Part shown: positions 7,655 to 15,708 of the stretch, in pieces
Layout: every line of letters begins with the position of its first letter
Position numbering within the stretch: the stretch's first letter is position 1
Origin: Streptomyces sp. NBC_01381
GTDB taxonomy: Bacteria > Actinomycetota > Actinomycetes > Streptomycetales > Streptomycetaceae
Direction: 5' to 3'
Assembly (NCBI RefSeq): GCF_026340305.1
Contig: NZ_JAPEPI010000001.1
Coordinates: 3,906,001 to 3,970,000 of the forward strand
Length of the DNA stretch: 64,000 nucleotides
The notes under the pieces: model-generated
Database searches by the model: none
The model's input: only the letters and a program-made list of their open reading frames with translations
What the model was told of the DNA's origin: nothing
Position numbers and translations under genes: made by a program

Positions 7655-8380
7655 TCAAGCTGCCGCAGGCAGTTCGGGCCGCAGCGGCCACGCAGGGTCC
7701 ACCGCTTCCGGAGTGCCGCTGCGGGCGAACCACGCCTGCAGCCCACGCGCCTGTGCCGCGTGCCACACCGCCTGCAGCGCGTGCAGCTCGGCCGGCGAGA
7801 GCCGCTCGAGACGGGACGCGAAACGGCGTCCCACCGCACGGACGACGTCGAGCGCGGCCTGCGCGTCGGCCGCCGCGTCGTGCGCCTCGTCAAGATCCAC
7901 CGCGTAGTGCGCGCACAGATCGGTCAGCGTGCGGCGGCCCTTGCGATAGCGGTCAAGCTGCTTGTCCAGGACGCGCGGGTCCAGGACGCACAGCGGTGAG
8001 CCCGCCATGTAGTGGCCGAGCGAGGACGCGCGGTGCCTGCGCAACTCCCGGTCCAGGATCGTCAGATCGAAGGGCGCGTTCATGACGACGATCGGGCGGC
8101 CGGCCGCGCCCTGCTCCGCAAGCTCCCGGGCTATCTCCTCCATCACCGGCGCGGGCCAGCGGCCGTTGCGCTGCAGATGATCCTCCGTCAGGCCGTGCAC
8201 CGCGGTGGCGCCCTCGGGCACCGGGACGCCCGGGTTCACCAGCCAGCGGGTGATGCGCGGGCGGGTTCCCGCGCCTTGCTGGACGACGACGGCGGCCGAC
8301 ACAATGCGGTCGGTCTCGACGTCGACGCCCGTGGTCTCCGTGTCGAATGCGGCCAAGGGCCCCTCGTACCAGCACGTCAT
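7655..8380 (-). CDS. DEDDh-family 3'-5' exonuclease (DnaQ-like)
   Basis: This 241-residue protein has the DnaQ/DEDDh exonuclease fold. Motif I, FDTETTG, carries the metal-binding D13 and E15. Motif II is NAPFDLTIL, and motif III is HDAAADAQAAL with the catalytic His and Asp. Such enzymes remove 3' nucleotides from DNA or RNA. As a stand-alone protein it is not fused to a polymerase, so it may be a proofreading-like subunit or an RNase T/oligoribonuclease-like enzyme; the substrate cannot be told from sequence. ATG 8380 has GGAG 9-10 nt upstream and starts directly before the fold. The C-terminal ~50 residues are an Ala/Leu-rich helical extension. It is divergent from the DUF4365 gene. Confidence 0.88.
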   Translation of the reverse strand: MTCWYEGPLAAFDTETTGVDVETDRIVSAAVVVQQGAGTRPRITRWLVNPGVPVPEGATAVHGLTEDHLQRNGRWPAPVMEEIARELAEQGAAGRPIVVMNAPFDLTILDRELRRHRASSLGHYMAGSPLCVLDPRVLDKQLDRYRKGRRTLTDLCAHYAVDLDEAHDAAADAQAALDVVRAVGRRFASRLERLSPAELHALQAVWHAAQARGLQAWFARSGTPEAVDPAWPLRPELPAAA

Positions 8381-8547
8381 GTGACGCAACTCCTCGTTCT
8401 TGTCCGGCAGATGGCTTGCCTCCCCTGCCCACACCGGTGATACCCGGGCCGTTTGCGCTGTACGCGGGCCGGAGACAACAGAGGTACAGGGCCCGGAAGT
8501 TGACCGGCCCGCAGCGGGGATTCACTGGTTCGGAAGGCTCGTTGGAC

Positions 8548-9114
8548 ATGGCGCTCGCGCAGCCCGAACAGGGTGGGCTGCTGCCCGAGCGGATCGCACC
8601 GCCGCGCGGCACACTCGCCACCACCGCCTGTATGGAGACCCTTCAGGTGGGCTATCTGCACGCCGTCGCCGCGGCCGCGGGGTGCTCGCTCTCACAGCCC
8701 TTTCCGGACAACGGAATCGACTGGCACGTCAGCCACAGCGCCCCCGGGCACACGGTCGACGACGAAGTCACCATCAAGGTGCAGCTCAAGTGCACGTACC
8801 AGATAGCCCCGAACCCTCCGGGGCCCGCCTTCTCCTTCACGCTGGACAACCCGCACCTGGAGAAGCTCGCCCGCACACCGGTCTCGGTGCACAAGATCCT
8901 GGTCGTGATGCTGGTGCCCCGGTCGCAGGACGACTGGCTGCGCGCCGGCCACGACCGCCTCGACCTGCGGCACTGCTGCTACTGGACCAACCTCGCCGGA
9001 CACCAGGTGACCGGCCGGCGCAGGACCACCGTGCGCGTCCCGACCTCGCGGATCTTCGACGACAGGGCCCTCTGCGAGATCATGACGCGGGTCGGGACGG
9101 GAGGGAGACCCTGA
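8548..9114 (+). CDS. DUF4365 domain protein (possible PD-(D/E)XK-type nuclease fold)
   Basis: This 188-residue protein is built around a DUF4365-like domain. METLQVGYLHAVAAAAGC leads into NGIDWHV, then DDEVTIKVQLKCTYQ. A conserved GID, a spacer, and a strand ending in (V/I)QLK is the pattern that suggests a PD-(D/E)XK nuclease-like core for DUF4365; activity has not been shown to my knowledge. Downstream, HLEKLARTPVSVHKILVVMLVP and CCYWTNLAGH continue the domain. The stop overlaps the next start (TGATG at 9112-9116), so the two proteins are translationally coupled and probably act together. ATG 8548 was chosen because upstream codons carry no domain sequence. Confidence 0.7.
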   Translation: MALAQPEQGGLLPERIAPPRGTLATTACMETLQVGYLHAVAAAAGCSLSQPFPDNGIDWHVSHSAPGHTVDDEVTIKVQLKCTYQIAPNPPGPAFSFTLDNPHLEKLARTPVSVHKILVVMLVPRSQDDWLRAGHDRLDLRHCCYWTNLAGHQVTGRRRTTVRVPTSRIFDDRALCEIMTRVGTGGRP

Positions 9115-10343
9115 TGCACCGCCCGATCGATGAGCCAGTACGCCCCGTTCGCCCGCACCCCATCGAGGCCGCGGGCCCTTGGTCCGATCCGCCCGGAGCG
9201 CCCGCCCCCGCCCAGGTCGACCCCGCCGTGCTCGGCGCGCTGCTCGACCGGCACGGCTGGCACCGGCGCGGGGGAGCGGCAGGGCGCTATGCCCGGTGGA
9301 CCCCGCCGGGACCGGGAAGCGGCGGCACCAGCCTGCTCGTACCGGAGAGCAGGGCCTTTCCCGACTGCGAGGACCTCATCGGCGAGGCGCTCGTCGCGCT
9401 GTCCCGCAGCGCGTCGCCGTCCGCCCGCGACGTGCTCGTGGGGCTGACCGTGCCCAGCGACGAGATCCGCTGGTGGCGGGATGTCCCGGCAGGTCCCGCC
9501 GGCACCGCGACCTGGACGGCCGAGGAACAACTGCGGGCCGCGGCACGGCAGATGCTGCTCGCGGGCGCCCTGGCGGCGCGCGGCCGCGCCGGGTACTACG
9601 GCGCACGGCACCGCGGGCCGGCCGCCGCGTCCCTGGAGAACGTCCTCGTCGGGCCCGCCCCCGGCGGGCGGCAGCTCACCGCGTTCGTGCCCGTCCTGAC
9701 CGGGCGGCAGCTCGCGGTGCGGCTGCATCAGGCGCTGTACGCCGCCCGCGAGGCCGTCGACTATCAGCGCGCCACGGGCGGCATGGACGCCTTCGACGGT
9801 GCGGTCGAGGCGGGCGTCAGCCATGAGCTGACGGAGGCGATCGTGGCCCTGGTGCGGGGCACGGAAGGCGCGCGGATCGCCGTGGCGTGGGCGCCAGCCG
9901 CCGGAGTGCCCGATGGCTGCGCCCAGCACGCCGAGCCCGTCGAGTTCTCGCCCGGTGACCTGCCGGTCCTTAGGGAGGCGGGCGCCCGCTATCTGCGGGA
10001 CGAGCCTGCGGTGGCGGTGCGGATCACGGGGGCCGTGGTGCGGATGCGGCGGTCGGGACCGCGCGGGAACGGCACGGTGCGGGTCCGTGTGCTCGCCGGG
10101 GCGGACGTCCATCACGTACGGATGACCTTGGACGAGGAGGCGTACCGCATCGCCGGGCACGCGCACCTGGTGGGCCTGCCGATCCGGGTGCACGGACGCC
10201 TGGAGAGCCGGGGCGGCTTCCGGCGGCTCACCGGGGCGTCCGGGGTGGTGCCCGTGCAGGTCGACGAGTCGGAGAAGGACCGTCTGATGAAGTCGCTCCA
10301 GGAGAACCTCGACTTCTTCGAGGAGGCCTGCAGCGGCGACTAG
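9114..10343 (+). CDS. Unknown protein coupled to the DUF4365 gene
   Basis: I do not recognise this 409-residue protein. After a Pro-rich N-terminus it has a segment around LGALLDRHGWHRRGG, then a region with CEDLIGEALVALSRSASPSARDVL. A central ENVLVGPAPGGRQLTAFVPVL block follows, and a C-terminal beta-rich part contains VRVRVLAGADVHHVRMTLDEEAYRI-type strands and LPIRVHGRLE. No signal peptide, membrane helix or nucleotide-binding motif is visible, so it is probably cytoplasmic. The ATG overlaps the preceding stop by one base. The tight coupling and divergent orientation to an exonuclease suggest a two-gene unit linked to nucleic acid; that is inference only. Confidence 0.65.
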   Translation: MHRPIDEPVRPVRPHPIEAAGPWSDPPGAPAPAQVDPAVLGALLDRHGWHRRGGAAGRYARWTPPGPGSGGTSLLVPESRAFPDCEDLIGEALVALSRSASPSARDVLVGLTVPSDEIRWWRDVPAGPAGTATWTAEEQLRAAARQMLLAGALAARGRAGYYGARHRGPAAASLENVLVGPAPGGRQLTAFVPVLTGRQLAVRLHQALYAAREAVDYQRATGGMDAFDGAVEAGVSHELTEAIVALVRGTEGARIAVAWAPAAGVPDGCAQHAEPVEFSPGDLPVLREAGARYLRDEPAVAVRITGAVVRMRRSGPRGNGTVRVRVLAGADVHHVRMTLDEEAYRIAGHAHLVGLPIRVHGRLESRGGFRRLTGASGVVPVQVDESEKDRLMKSLQENLDFFEEACSGD

Positions 10344-10472
10344 GGGCGTCTGGGGCGGGGCGCGGCCGGGGCCCGGGGGATAACCGTTTCGCGATGGGCG
10401 CCCCCGGCTCGGTACGATTCGTTTCGCGTGCAGGAGCAGATCTGCCGCGACCCCTTCAGCAAGGAGAGACCG

Positions 10473-12449
10473 GTGTCAGACGTCCGTGTGATCATCCAAC
10501 GCGATTCCGAGCGGGAAGAGCGCGTGGTGACGACGGGCACTACGGCCGCGGAACTCTTCCCCGGTGAGCGCACCGTCGTCGCCGCCCGCGTGGCCGGCGA
10601 GCTGAAGGACCTCGCGTACGCCGTGCAGGACGGCGAGGAGGTCGAGCCGGTCGAGATCTCCTCCGAGGACGGCCTGAACATCCTGCGGCACTCCACCGCG
10701 CATGTGATGGCGCAGGCCGTGCAGGAGCTCTTCCCGGACGCCAAGCTGGGCATCGGCCCGCCGGTCAAGGACGGCTTCTACTACGACTTCGACGTCGAGA
10801 AGCCGTTCACGCCCGAGGATCTCAAGGCCATCGAGAAGAAGATGCAGGAGATCCAGAAGCGCGGCCAGCGTTTCTCGCGCCGCGTCGTCACCGACGAGGC
10901 CGCTCGCGAGGAGCTTGCGAACGAGCCGTACAAGCTGGAGCTCATCGGCATCAAGGGCTCCGCGTCCAGCGACGACGGCGCGGACGTCGAGGTGGGCGGC
11001 GGCGAGCTGACCATCTACGACAACCTCGACCCGAAGTCCGGCGACCTGTGCTGGAAGGACCTCTGCCGCGGTCCCCACCTGCCCACCACCCGCAACATCC
11101 CGGCGTTCAAGCTGATGCGCAACGCCGCGGCGTACTGGCGCGGCAGCGAGAAGAACCCGATGCTCCAGCGCATCTACGGCACCGCCTGGCCGACCAAGGA
11201 CGAGCTCAAGGCGCACCTGGAGTTCCTCGCCGAGGCCGAGAAGCGCGACCACCGCAAGCTCGGCAGCGAGCTGGACCTCTTCTCCATCCCGGAGCAGATC
11301 GGCTCCGGCCTCGCGGTCTTCCACCCCAAGGGCGGCATCATCCGCCGGGTCATGGAGGACTACTCGCGGCGCCGCCACGAGGAGGAGGGGTACGAGTTCG
11401 TCTACACCCCGCACGCCACCAAGGGGAAGCTCTTCGAGACCTCGGGCCACCTGGACTGGTACGCCGACGGCATGTACCCGCCCATGCAGCTCGACGAGGG
11501 CGTGGACTACTACCTCAAGCCCATGAACTGCCCGATGCACAACCTGATCTTCGATGCGCGCGGGCGTTCCTACCGTGAACTGCCGCTCCGTCTCTTCGAG
11601 TTCGGCACCGTGTACCGGTACGAGAAGTCCGGCGTCGTGCACGGTCTGACCCGTGCCCGCGGCTTCACCCAGGACGACGCGCACATCTACTGCACCAAGG
11701 AGCAGATGGCGGACGAGCTCGACAAGACGCTCACCTTCGTCCTGAACCTGCTGCGCGACTACGGCCTGACCGACTTCTACCTGGAGCTGTCCACCAAGGA
11801 CCCGGAGAAGTTCGTCGGCTCGGACGAGATCTGGGAAGAGGCCACCGCGACGCTGCAGCAGGTCGCCGAGAAGCAGGGCCTGCCGCTGGTCCCCGACCCC
11901 GGCGGCGCCGCGTTCTACGGCCCGAAGATCTCCGTGCAGTGCAAGGACGCCATCGGCCGCACCTGGCAGATGTCGACCGTGCAGCTCGACTTCAACCTGC
12001 CGGAGCGCTTCAACCTGGAGTACACCGGGCCTGACGGCACCAAGCAGCGGCCGGTCATGATCCACCGTGCCCTGTTCGGTTCCATCGAGCGGTTCTTCGC
12101 GGTGCTCCTCGAGCACTACGCGGGTGCGATGCCGCCGTGGCTTGCCCCGGTCCAGGCGGTGGGCATCCCGGTCGGCGACGCACACGTCCCGTACCTGCAG
12201 GAGTTCGCGGCCGACGCCAAGAAGAAGGGCCTGCGGGTCGAGGTGGACGCCTCGTCCGACCGCATGCAGAAGAAGATCCGGACGCAGCAGAAGCTGAAGG
12301 TCCCGTTCATGATCATCGTCGGTGACGACGACATGAACGCGGGCACGGTCTCCTTCCGCTACCGCGACGGCTCGCAGGAGAACGGCATTCCCCGCGAGGA
12401 AGCCCTTGCCAAGCTCGCCGACGTGGTGGAGCGCCGCGAGCAGGTGTGA
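10473..12449 (+). CDS. thrS: Threonyl-tRNA synthetase
   Basis: This 658-residue class II synthetase charges tRNA-Thr. It has an N-terminal TGS domain (about 1-65) and an editing domain with the HxxxH metal motif (HSTAH, H73 and H77). The catalytic core shows the zinc-binding Cys in KPMNCPMHN, motif 2 around VYRYEKSG and GLTRARGFTQDD, and motif 3 near MIHRALFGSIERF. A C-terminal anticodon-binding domain contains the KKIRTQQKLKVPFMIIVGD segment. GTG 10473 is chosen because AAGGAGAG lies just upstream and the length matches Streptomyces ThrRS; an in-frame GTG 45 nt upstream is unlikely. I saw no T-box leader. It is followed by a bidirectional terminator. Confidence 0.97.
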   Translation: MSDVRVIIQRDSEREERVVTTGTTAAELFPGERTVVAARVAGELKDLAYAVQDGEEVEPVEISSEDGLNILRHSTAHVMAQAVQELFPDAKLGIGPPVKDGFYYDFDVEKPFTPEDLKAIEKKMQEIQKRGQRFSRRVVTDEAAREELANEPYKLELIGIKGSASSDDGADVEVGGGELTIYDNLDPKSGDLCWKDLCRGPHLPTTRNIPAFKLMRNAAAYWRGSEKNPMLQRIYGTAWPTKDELKAHLEFLAEAEKRDHRKLGSELDLFSIPEQIGSGLAVFHPKGGIIRRVMEDYSRRRHEEEGYEFVYTPHATKGKLFETSGHLDWYADGMYPPMQLDEGVDYYLKPMNCPMHNLIFDARGRSYRELPLRLFEFGTVYRYEKSGVVHGLTRARGFTQDDAHIYCTKEQMADELDKTLTFVLNLLRDYGLTDFYLELSTKDPEKFVGSDEIWEEATATLQQVAEKQGLPLVPDPGGAAFYGPKISVQCKDAIGRTWQMSTVQLDFNLPERFNLEYTGPDGTKQRPVMIHRALFGSIERFFAVLLEHYAGAMPPWLAPVQAVGIPVGDAHVPYLQEFAADAKKKGLRVEVDASSDRMQKKIRTQQKLKVPFMIIVGDDDMNAGTVSFRYRDGSQENGIPREEALAKLADVVERREQV

Positions 12450-12473
12450 CCTTCCCCCCGCGGACGCGGGTTC

Positions 12474-12508
12474 GAGGCCCCCGGGAGGTTCAGCTTCCCG
12501 GGGGCCTC
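12474..12508. terminator. Bidirectional hairpin between thrS and the K+ channel gene
   Basis: GAGGCCCCCGGGA (12474-12486) pairs perfectly with TCCCGGGGGCCTC (12496-12508), followed on the + strand by TTCTC. It overlaps the last codons of the convergent channel gene (stop at 12490), so the C-terminal residues EKRPPGS are encoded by terminator DNA. Confidence 0.8.
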
Positions 12509-13146
12509 TTCTCGTCCTCGCGCGTGAAGATCTGCAGCAGCCAGGACGAGAACGACCCGGTCACCGCGCCGAGCAGGGCGAGCCCACAGAACATCAGGGC
12601 GACCGCGATGAGCCGTCCCACCGGAGTCACCGGCGTCGCATCGCCGTATCCGACCGTCGACAGCGTGGTGCAGGCCCACCACACGGAGTCGCCGAACGTA
12701 CGGATCGTGGCGTCGGGCGCCGATTGCTCCTGCTGATAGACGGCCAGCGAAGCCGCGAAGCCGAGCAGCAGCGCGCAGAGTCCCGCATAGGCGATCACGC
12801 GCGCGTGCAGGGTCAGGCGCGGCGCCTCGTTCCGGCGCTGGACGGCGTCGTAGAGCTTGACGATCCGCAGCGGCCGCAGCAGCGGGAGCACCAGGACGAC
12901 GGTGTCAAGCCAGTGCTTTCGTACGAAGCGCAGCCGCTGCCCGCTCAGCCGCCACCGCACCGCGTAGTCCACGGCGAACGCCGCCCAGGCGGCCAGGGTG
13001 AGCGCGAGGCACAGGTCCTTCCACGCCTCCGGAAGCCCAGGGGCGAGCACCCGGACCGCGTACGCGGTCAGGAACAACATCGACGCCATGGCCAGCGGTA
13101 CCTCGGTGCGGTTCTCCCAGCGTGCCTGACGGCTGTCATCGGTCAT
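12490..13146 (-). CDS. Voltage-gated-like potassium channel protein
   Basis: This 218-residue membrane protein has the ion-channel layout. The first four hydrophobic segments include an Arg-rich S4-like helix (LLRPLRIVKLYDAVQRR). A pore loop holds the K+ selectivity filter TVGYGD, and a last helix (LIAVALMFCGLALLGAVTG) lines the pore. It should conduct K+ across the plasma membrane, although gating and physiological role are not deducible. It lacks a C-terminal TrkA-N domain. ATG 13146 starts MTDDSRQARW; an in-frame start 24 nt upstream is less likely. It is convergent with thrS and divergent from the HIT gene. Confidence 0.9.
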   Translation of the reverse strand: MTDDSRQARWENRTEVPLAMASMLFLTAYAVRVLAPGLPEAWKDLCLALTLAAWAAFAVDYAVRWRLSGQRLRFVRKHWLDTVVLVLPLLRPLRIVKLYDAVQRRNEAPRLTLHARVIAYAGLCALLLGFAASLAVYQQEQSAPDATIRTFGDSVWWACTTLSTVGYGDATPVTPVGRLIAVALMFCGLALLGAVTGSFSSWLLQIFTREDEKRPPGS

Positions 13147-13213
13147 CGGCCCAGCTTCGCCGCGAGGCACCGGGCGGCTGCCCCGCCGACACGCTCCGAA
13201 CGGGCGAAGTCAT

Positions 13214-13774
13214 ATGCTGCACAGCATGACGAGTGAGCCGGAGCAGCAGATCGGAGTGGGGACGCAGGACGCGTTCCAGCGCCTGTGGACGCCCCACCGG
13301 ATGGCGTACATCCAGGGCGAGAACAAGCCGAGCGGTCCGGGGGCCGACGACGGCTGTCCCTTCTGCTCCATCCCGGCCAAATCCGACGAGGACGGCCTGG
13401 TCGTCGCGCGCGGTGAGCAGGTGTACGCGGTGCTCAACCTCTACCCGTACAACGGCGGCCATCTGATGGTCGTGCCCTACCGGCACGTCGCCGACTACAC
13501 GGAGCTGACGGCGCTGGAGACGGCCGAGCTCGCCGAGTTCACCAAGCAGGCGATGACGGCGCTGCGGGCCGCCTCCGGCGCACACGGCTTCAACATCGGC
13601 ATGAACCAGGGGACGGTGGCGGGCGCCGGCATCGCCGCGCATCTGCACCAGCACATCGTGCCGCGCTGGGGCGGGGACACGAACTTCATGCCGGTCGTCG
13701 GGCACACGAAGGTGCTGCCGCAGCTCCTCGCGGACACCCGCAAGATGCTGGCGGACGCCTGGCCCGCGGCCTAG
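13214..13774 (+). CDS. HIT-family nucleotide hydrolase/transferase
   Basis: This histidine-triad protein has 186 residues from ATG 13214, or 182 from ATG 13226; neither has a strong ribosome-binding site. The signature HLHQHIVPRW carries the catalytic His motif HxHxH. A CPFCSI motif near residue 53 and NLYPYNGGHLMVVP complete the actinobacterial Ap4A phosphorylase-like HIT branch. Members hydrolyse or phosphorolyse dinucleoside polyphosphates or nucleotidyl adducts such as AMP-lysine; the true substrate is unknown. It stands alone, and a Streptomyces dispersed repeat-like hairpin follows at 13784. Confidence 0.9.
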   Translation: MLHSMTSEPEQQIGVGTQDAFQRLWTPHRMAYIQGENKPSGPGADDGCPFCSIPAKSDEDGLVVARGEQVYAVLNLYPYNGGHLMVVPYRHVADYTELTALETAELAEFTKQAMTALRAASGAHGFNIGMNQGTVAGAGIAAHLHQHIVPRWGGDTNFMPVVGHTKVLPQLLADTRKMLADAWPAA

Positions 13775-13783
13775 GGCCGGCAC

Positions 13784-13840
13784 CGCGCCCCTGAAAGGGG
13801 CGCGGGGAACTGCGCGACCAGCCACACCCGGCCCGCAGAT
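13784..13840. repeat. Streptomyces dispersed intergenic repeat with hairpin
   Basis: CGCGCCCCT (13784-13792), loop GAA, then AGGGGCGCG (13796-13804) form a hairpin. It is followed by GGGAACTGCGCGACCAGCC and an ACCCG/CCCGCAG tail. I recognise this composite as a short element that recurs between genes in many Streptomyces genomes. It lies between convergent genes, so it may work as a terminator. Its extent and origin are not defined. Confidence 0.65.
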
Positions 13841-13866
13841 GGTGAACCGCTCCTCCAGCGGAGCGT

Positions 13867-15534
13867 TCACGCGTCGTAGACGTCCGCCTTCCTCGGCATC
13901 GGGTCCTGGACCATGCCGCTGAGGAAGCCGGAGCGGGCACCGAACTTCGCGGTGTCGACGCCGTTCTCCTGAAGGACCTTGATGGCCGCCGAGTGCACCA
14001 CGCGCAGCACCGGCGTGGCCGCGCGCAGCGCGTCGTCGGCCATGAAGCGGTGCCGCCACGGCTTGTCCGCCCAGGCGTGCCGCAGGCCGAAGGGCTCGGG
14101 CAGGACCAGCTTGCCGCCGAGGTAGTCCAGGAGCGGCGGGTACCACGTGAAGGGGGCGCGGACCGCGAGGCGTACGACCTCGTCCGCGTCGACCAGCGGC
14201 AGCTTGCGGTCGACGGTCTCCCAGAACTTGATCGGCTTGGCGACGGTCTTCGTCTTGGGGTCGGGCTTGCTGGTGAACAGGGAGTGCACCGGGCCGAGCG
14301 CGTGTCCGGTGACCTCGATGCGCAGCGTCTCGTGCAGGACGGTCACCGTGATCAGCATCGTGATCACCAACTGGCCGTCCCAGAGCGTGAACTGGACGCC
14401 CAGATAGTGGCGGTCGCCGCTGCCGAACTGCTGCTCGTTGCAGATCCGCTGTATCTCGTGGCCGCGGACCTGGAAGGCCTCGACGTCCGTGCCGCTGGGG
14501 CGGGCCACCGCCTTCGCGTTCTCCCCGATGGGGGAGACGACCCAGTGCTTTATCGACGGGGTCGGGAAGCCGCCGGTGTGCAGCGGGCCGCGCTCCAGCA
14601 TGCGCAGCTGGTCGTGCACCGCCCGTATGACGTCCCAGCTGCGGAACGGGTGGATCTCCGTGCCGTCCTTCTCGGCGACCAGGTCCTCGGCGAGCTGCCA
14701 GCTGCCCCAGCGGGTGCCCATGCCCAGAATTCCCTTGGGGCCCGCGTAGAAGACCGAGTTGCTCTGCTGCTCCGCGGAGAGGCGCGCGAGGCCCTGGCGC
14801 AGCCGCTCGGCCGCCGTCTCGCCCGGGCTGCCCGGCACCGCCTCGGGGATCTTGGCGCCGATGCCGCCGCCCGCGAGCAGACTGTCCCAGCGCTCGCGCA
14901 GATCCCTTGCCGTGCGCTCGGCGATCAGCTTGGCCCAGAACCAGCCGACCACCGGGACCACGATCGCGGCCCGTACGTACCAGGCCCAGAAGCCGCCGAA
15001 CGGCAGCTTCAGGAGGAAGATCACGGCGAGCACGCCCACGGCGACCAGGACGGCCGTCGCGATCGCGTTCGCCCGCTTGTCGTCCTTCTTCATCACCGCC
15101 TGGCGGCCCGCGAAGACAAGGAGCCAGGCGAGCAGGCCCGGCAGGAAGAGCAGTCCGCACAGCGCCATCACGGCGGTGAGCCAGCGGTCGCGGTCCTTGC
15201 GGATGTTGTTCGCCGCGAGGCAGTGCTCGACGATCGACTGCGGCTCCGTCCCGAAGGACTGGATGAGCGGCTTGCGGGCGCCGCCGAGCATCCGCATCTG
15301 GACGGCGCGCGCGAACGCCTCGCCCAGGTTCGGTGCGAAGAGCTTGAACAGGCCGCTCTTCACCTCGGACTTGTGCCACTCGCTGTTGGCGTCGAGGATC
15401 TTGTCGGCCTTGCTGTCGCGGTACGCGGCCGACGCGAGGGCATGCGTCGCCGCTGTCTGGCCCGCGGCTCCCGACAGCGGGACCTGCGCGCCGGGCTTGA
15501 AGTCGAATACGTCGTCCGCCACTGCCGCCCCCAT
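13867..15534 (-). CDS. Large unknown membrane protein with two membrane helices
   Basis: I do not recognise a family for this 555-residue protein. The first ~105 residues are soluble and include FDFKPGAQVPLSG and KLFAPNLGEAFARAV. Two hydrophobic segments follow: about 120-145 (ALCGLLFLPGLLAWLLVF) and about 160-205, likely two more passes (VAVGVLAVIFLLKL and IVVPVVGWFWAKL). The long C-terminal ~350 residues are soluble, with FYAGPKGILGMGTRWGSWQL, HPFRSWDVIRAVHDQL and FTWYPPLLDYLGGK blocks. ATG 15534 was chosen, but its AGGAG lies 16 nt upstream, so the start is uncertain. No enzymatic motif is evident. It is transcribed leftward, downstream of EF-G2 and a double hairpin. Confidence 0.6.
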   Translation of the reverse strand: MGAAVADDVFDFKPGAQVPLSGAAGQTAATHALASAAYRDSKADKILDANSEWHKSEVKSGLFKLFAPNLGEAFARAVQMRMLGGARKPLIQSFGTEPQSIVEHCLAANNIRKDRDRWLTAVMALCGLLFLPGLLAWLLVFAGRQAVMKKDDKRANAIATAVLVAVGVLAVIFLLKLPFGGFWAWYVRAAIVVPVVGWFWAKLIAERTARDLRERWDSLLAGGGIGAKIPEAVPGSPGETAAERLRQGLARLSAEQQSNSVFYAGPKGILGMGTRWGSWQLAEDLVAEKDGTEIHPFRSWDVIRAVHDQLRMLERGPLHTGGFPTPSIKHWVVSPIGENAKAVARPSGTDVEAFQVRGHEIQRICNEQQFGSGDRHYLGVQFTLWDGQLVITMLITVTVLHETLRIEVTGHALGPVHSLFTSKPDPKTKTVAKPIKFWETVDRKLPLVDADEVVRLAVRAPFTWYPPLLDYLGGKLVLPEPFGLRHAWADKPWRHRFMADDALRAATPVLRVVHSAAIKVLQENGVDTAKFGARSGFLSGMVQDPMPRKADVYDA

Positions 15535-15639
15535 CGCCGCAAGAATCCCGCTCCTGCGGCTTTTCCCGACTTCCGTACCTGGCACACCTGTTGATCAGGT
15601 CATCAGCGTATCGGTGCGCACCGACATCCGACATGGGGC

Positions 15640-15705
15640 GGCCGGATGCCGCTCACCCGGAGGGGAGAGAGCCAGCGGCATCCGGCCAGATCCCTGACGG
15701 GATCT
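15640..15705 (-). terminator. Double hairpin downstream of the EF-G-like gene
   Basis: GGCCGGATGCCGCT (15640-15653) and AGCGGCATCCGGCC (15674-15687) form a perfect 14-bp stem with a 20-nt loop. Next to it, AGATCCC/GGGATCT (15688-15705) forms a 7-bp stem with loop TGAC. Both lie just after the leftward EF-G-like stop (15709) and probably terminate it. Confidence 0.65.
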
Positions 15706-15708
15706 CAA

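Noticed and set aside
10344..10472. T-box leader upstream of thrS
   Set aside because: The gap is only 129 nt. I see no conserved T-box core sequence and no antiterminator/terminator pair.
13136..15634. 832-codon minus-strand frame spanning the HIT and membrane-protein genes
   Set aside because: It is Arg/Pro/Gly-rich without domain motifs and crosses the genuine HIT gene and the repeat element.
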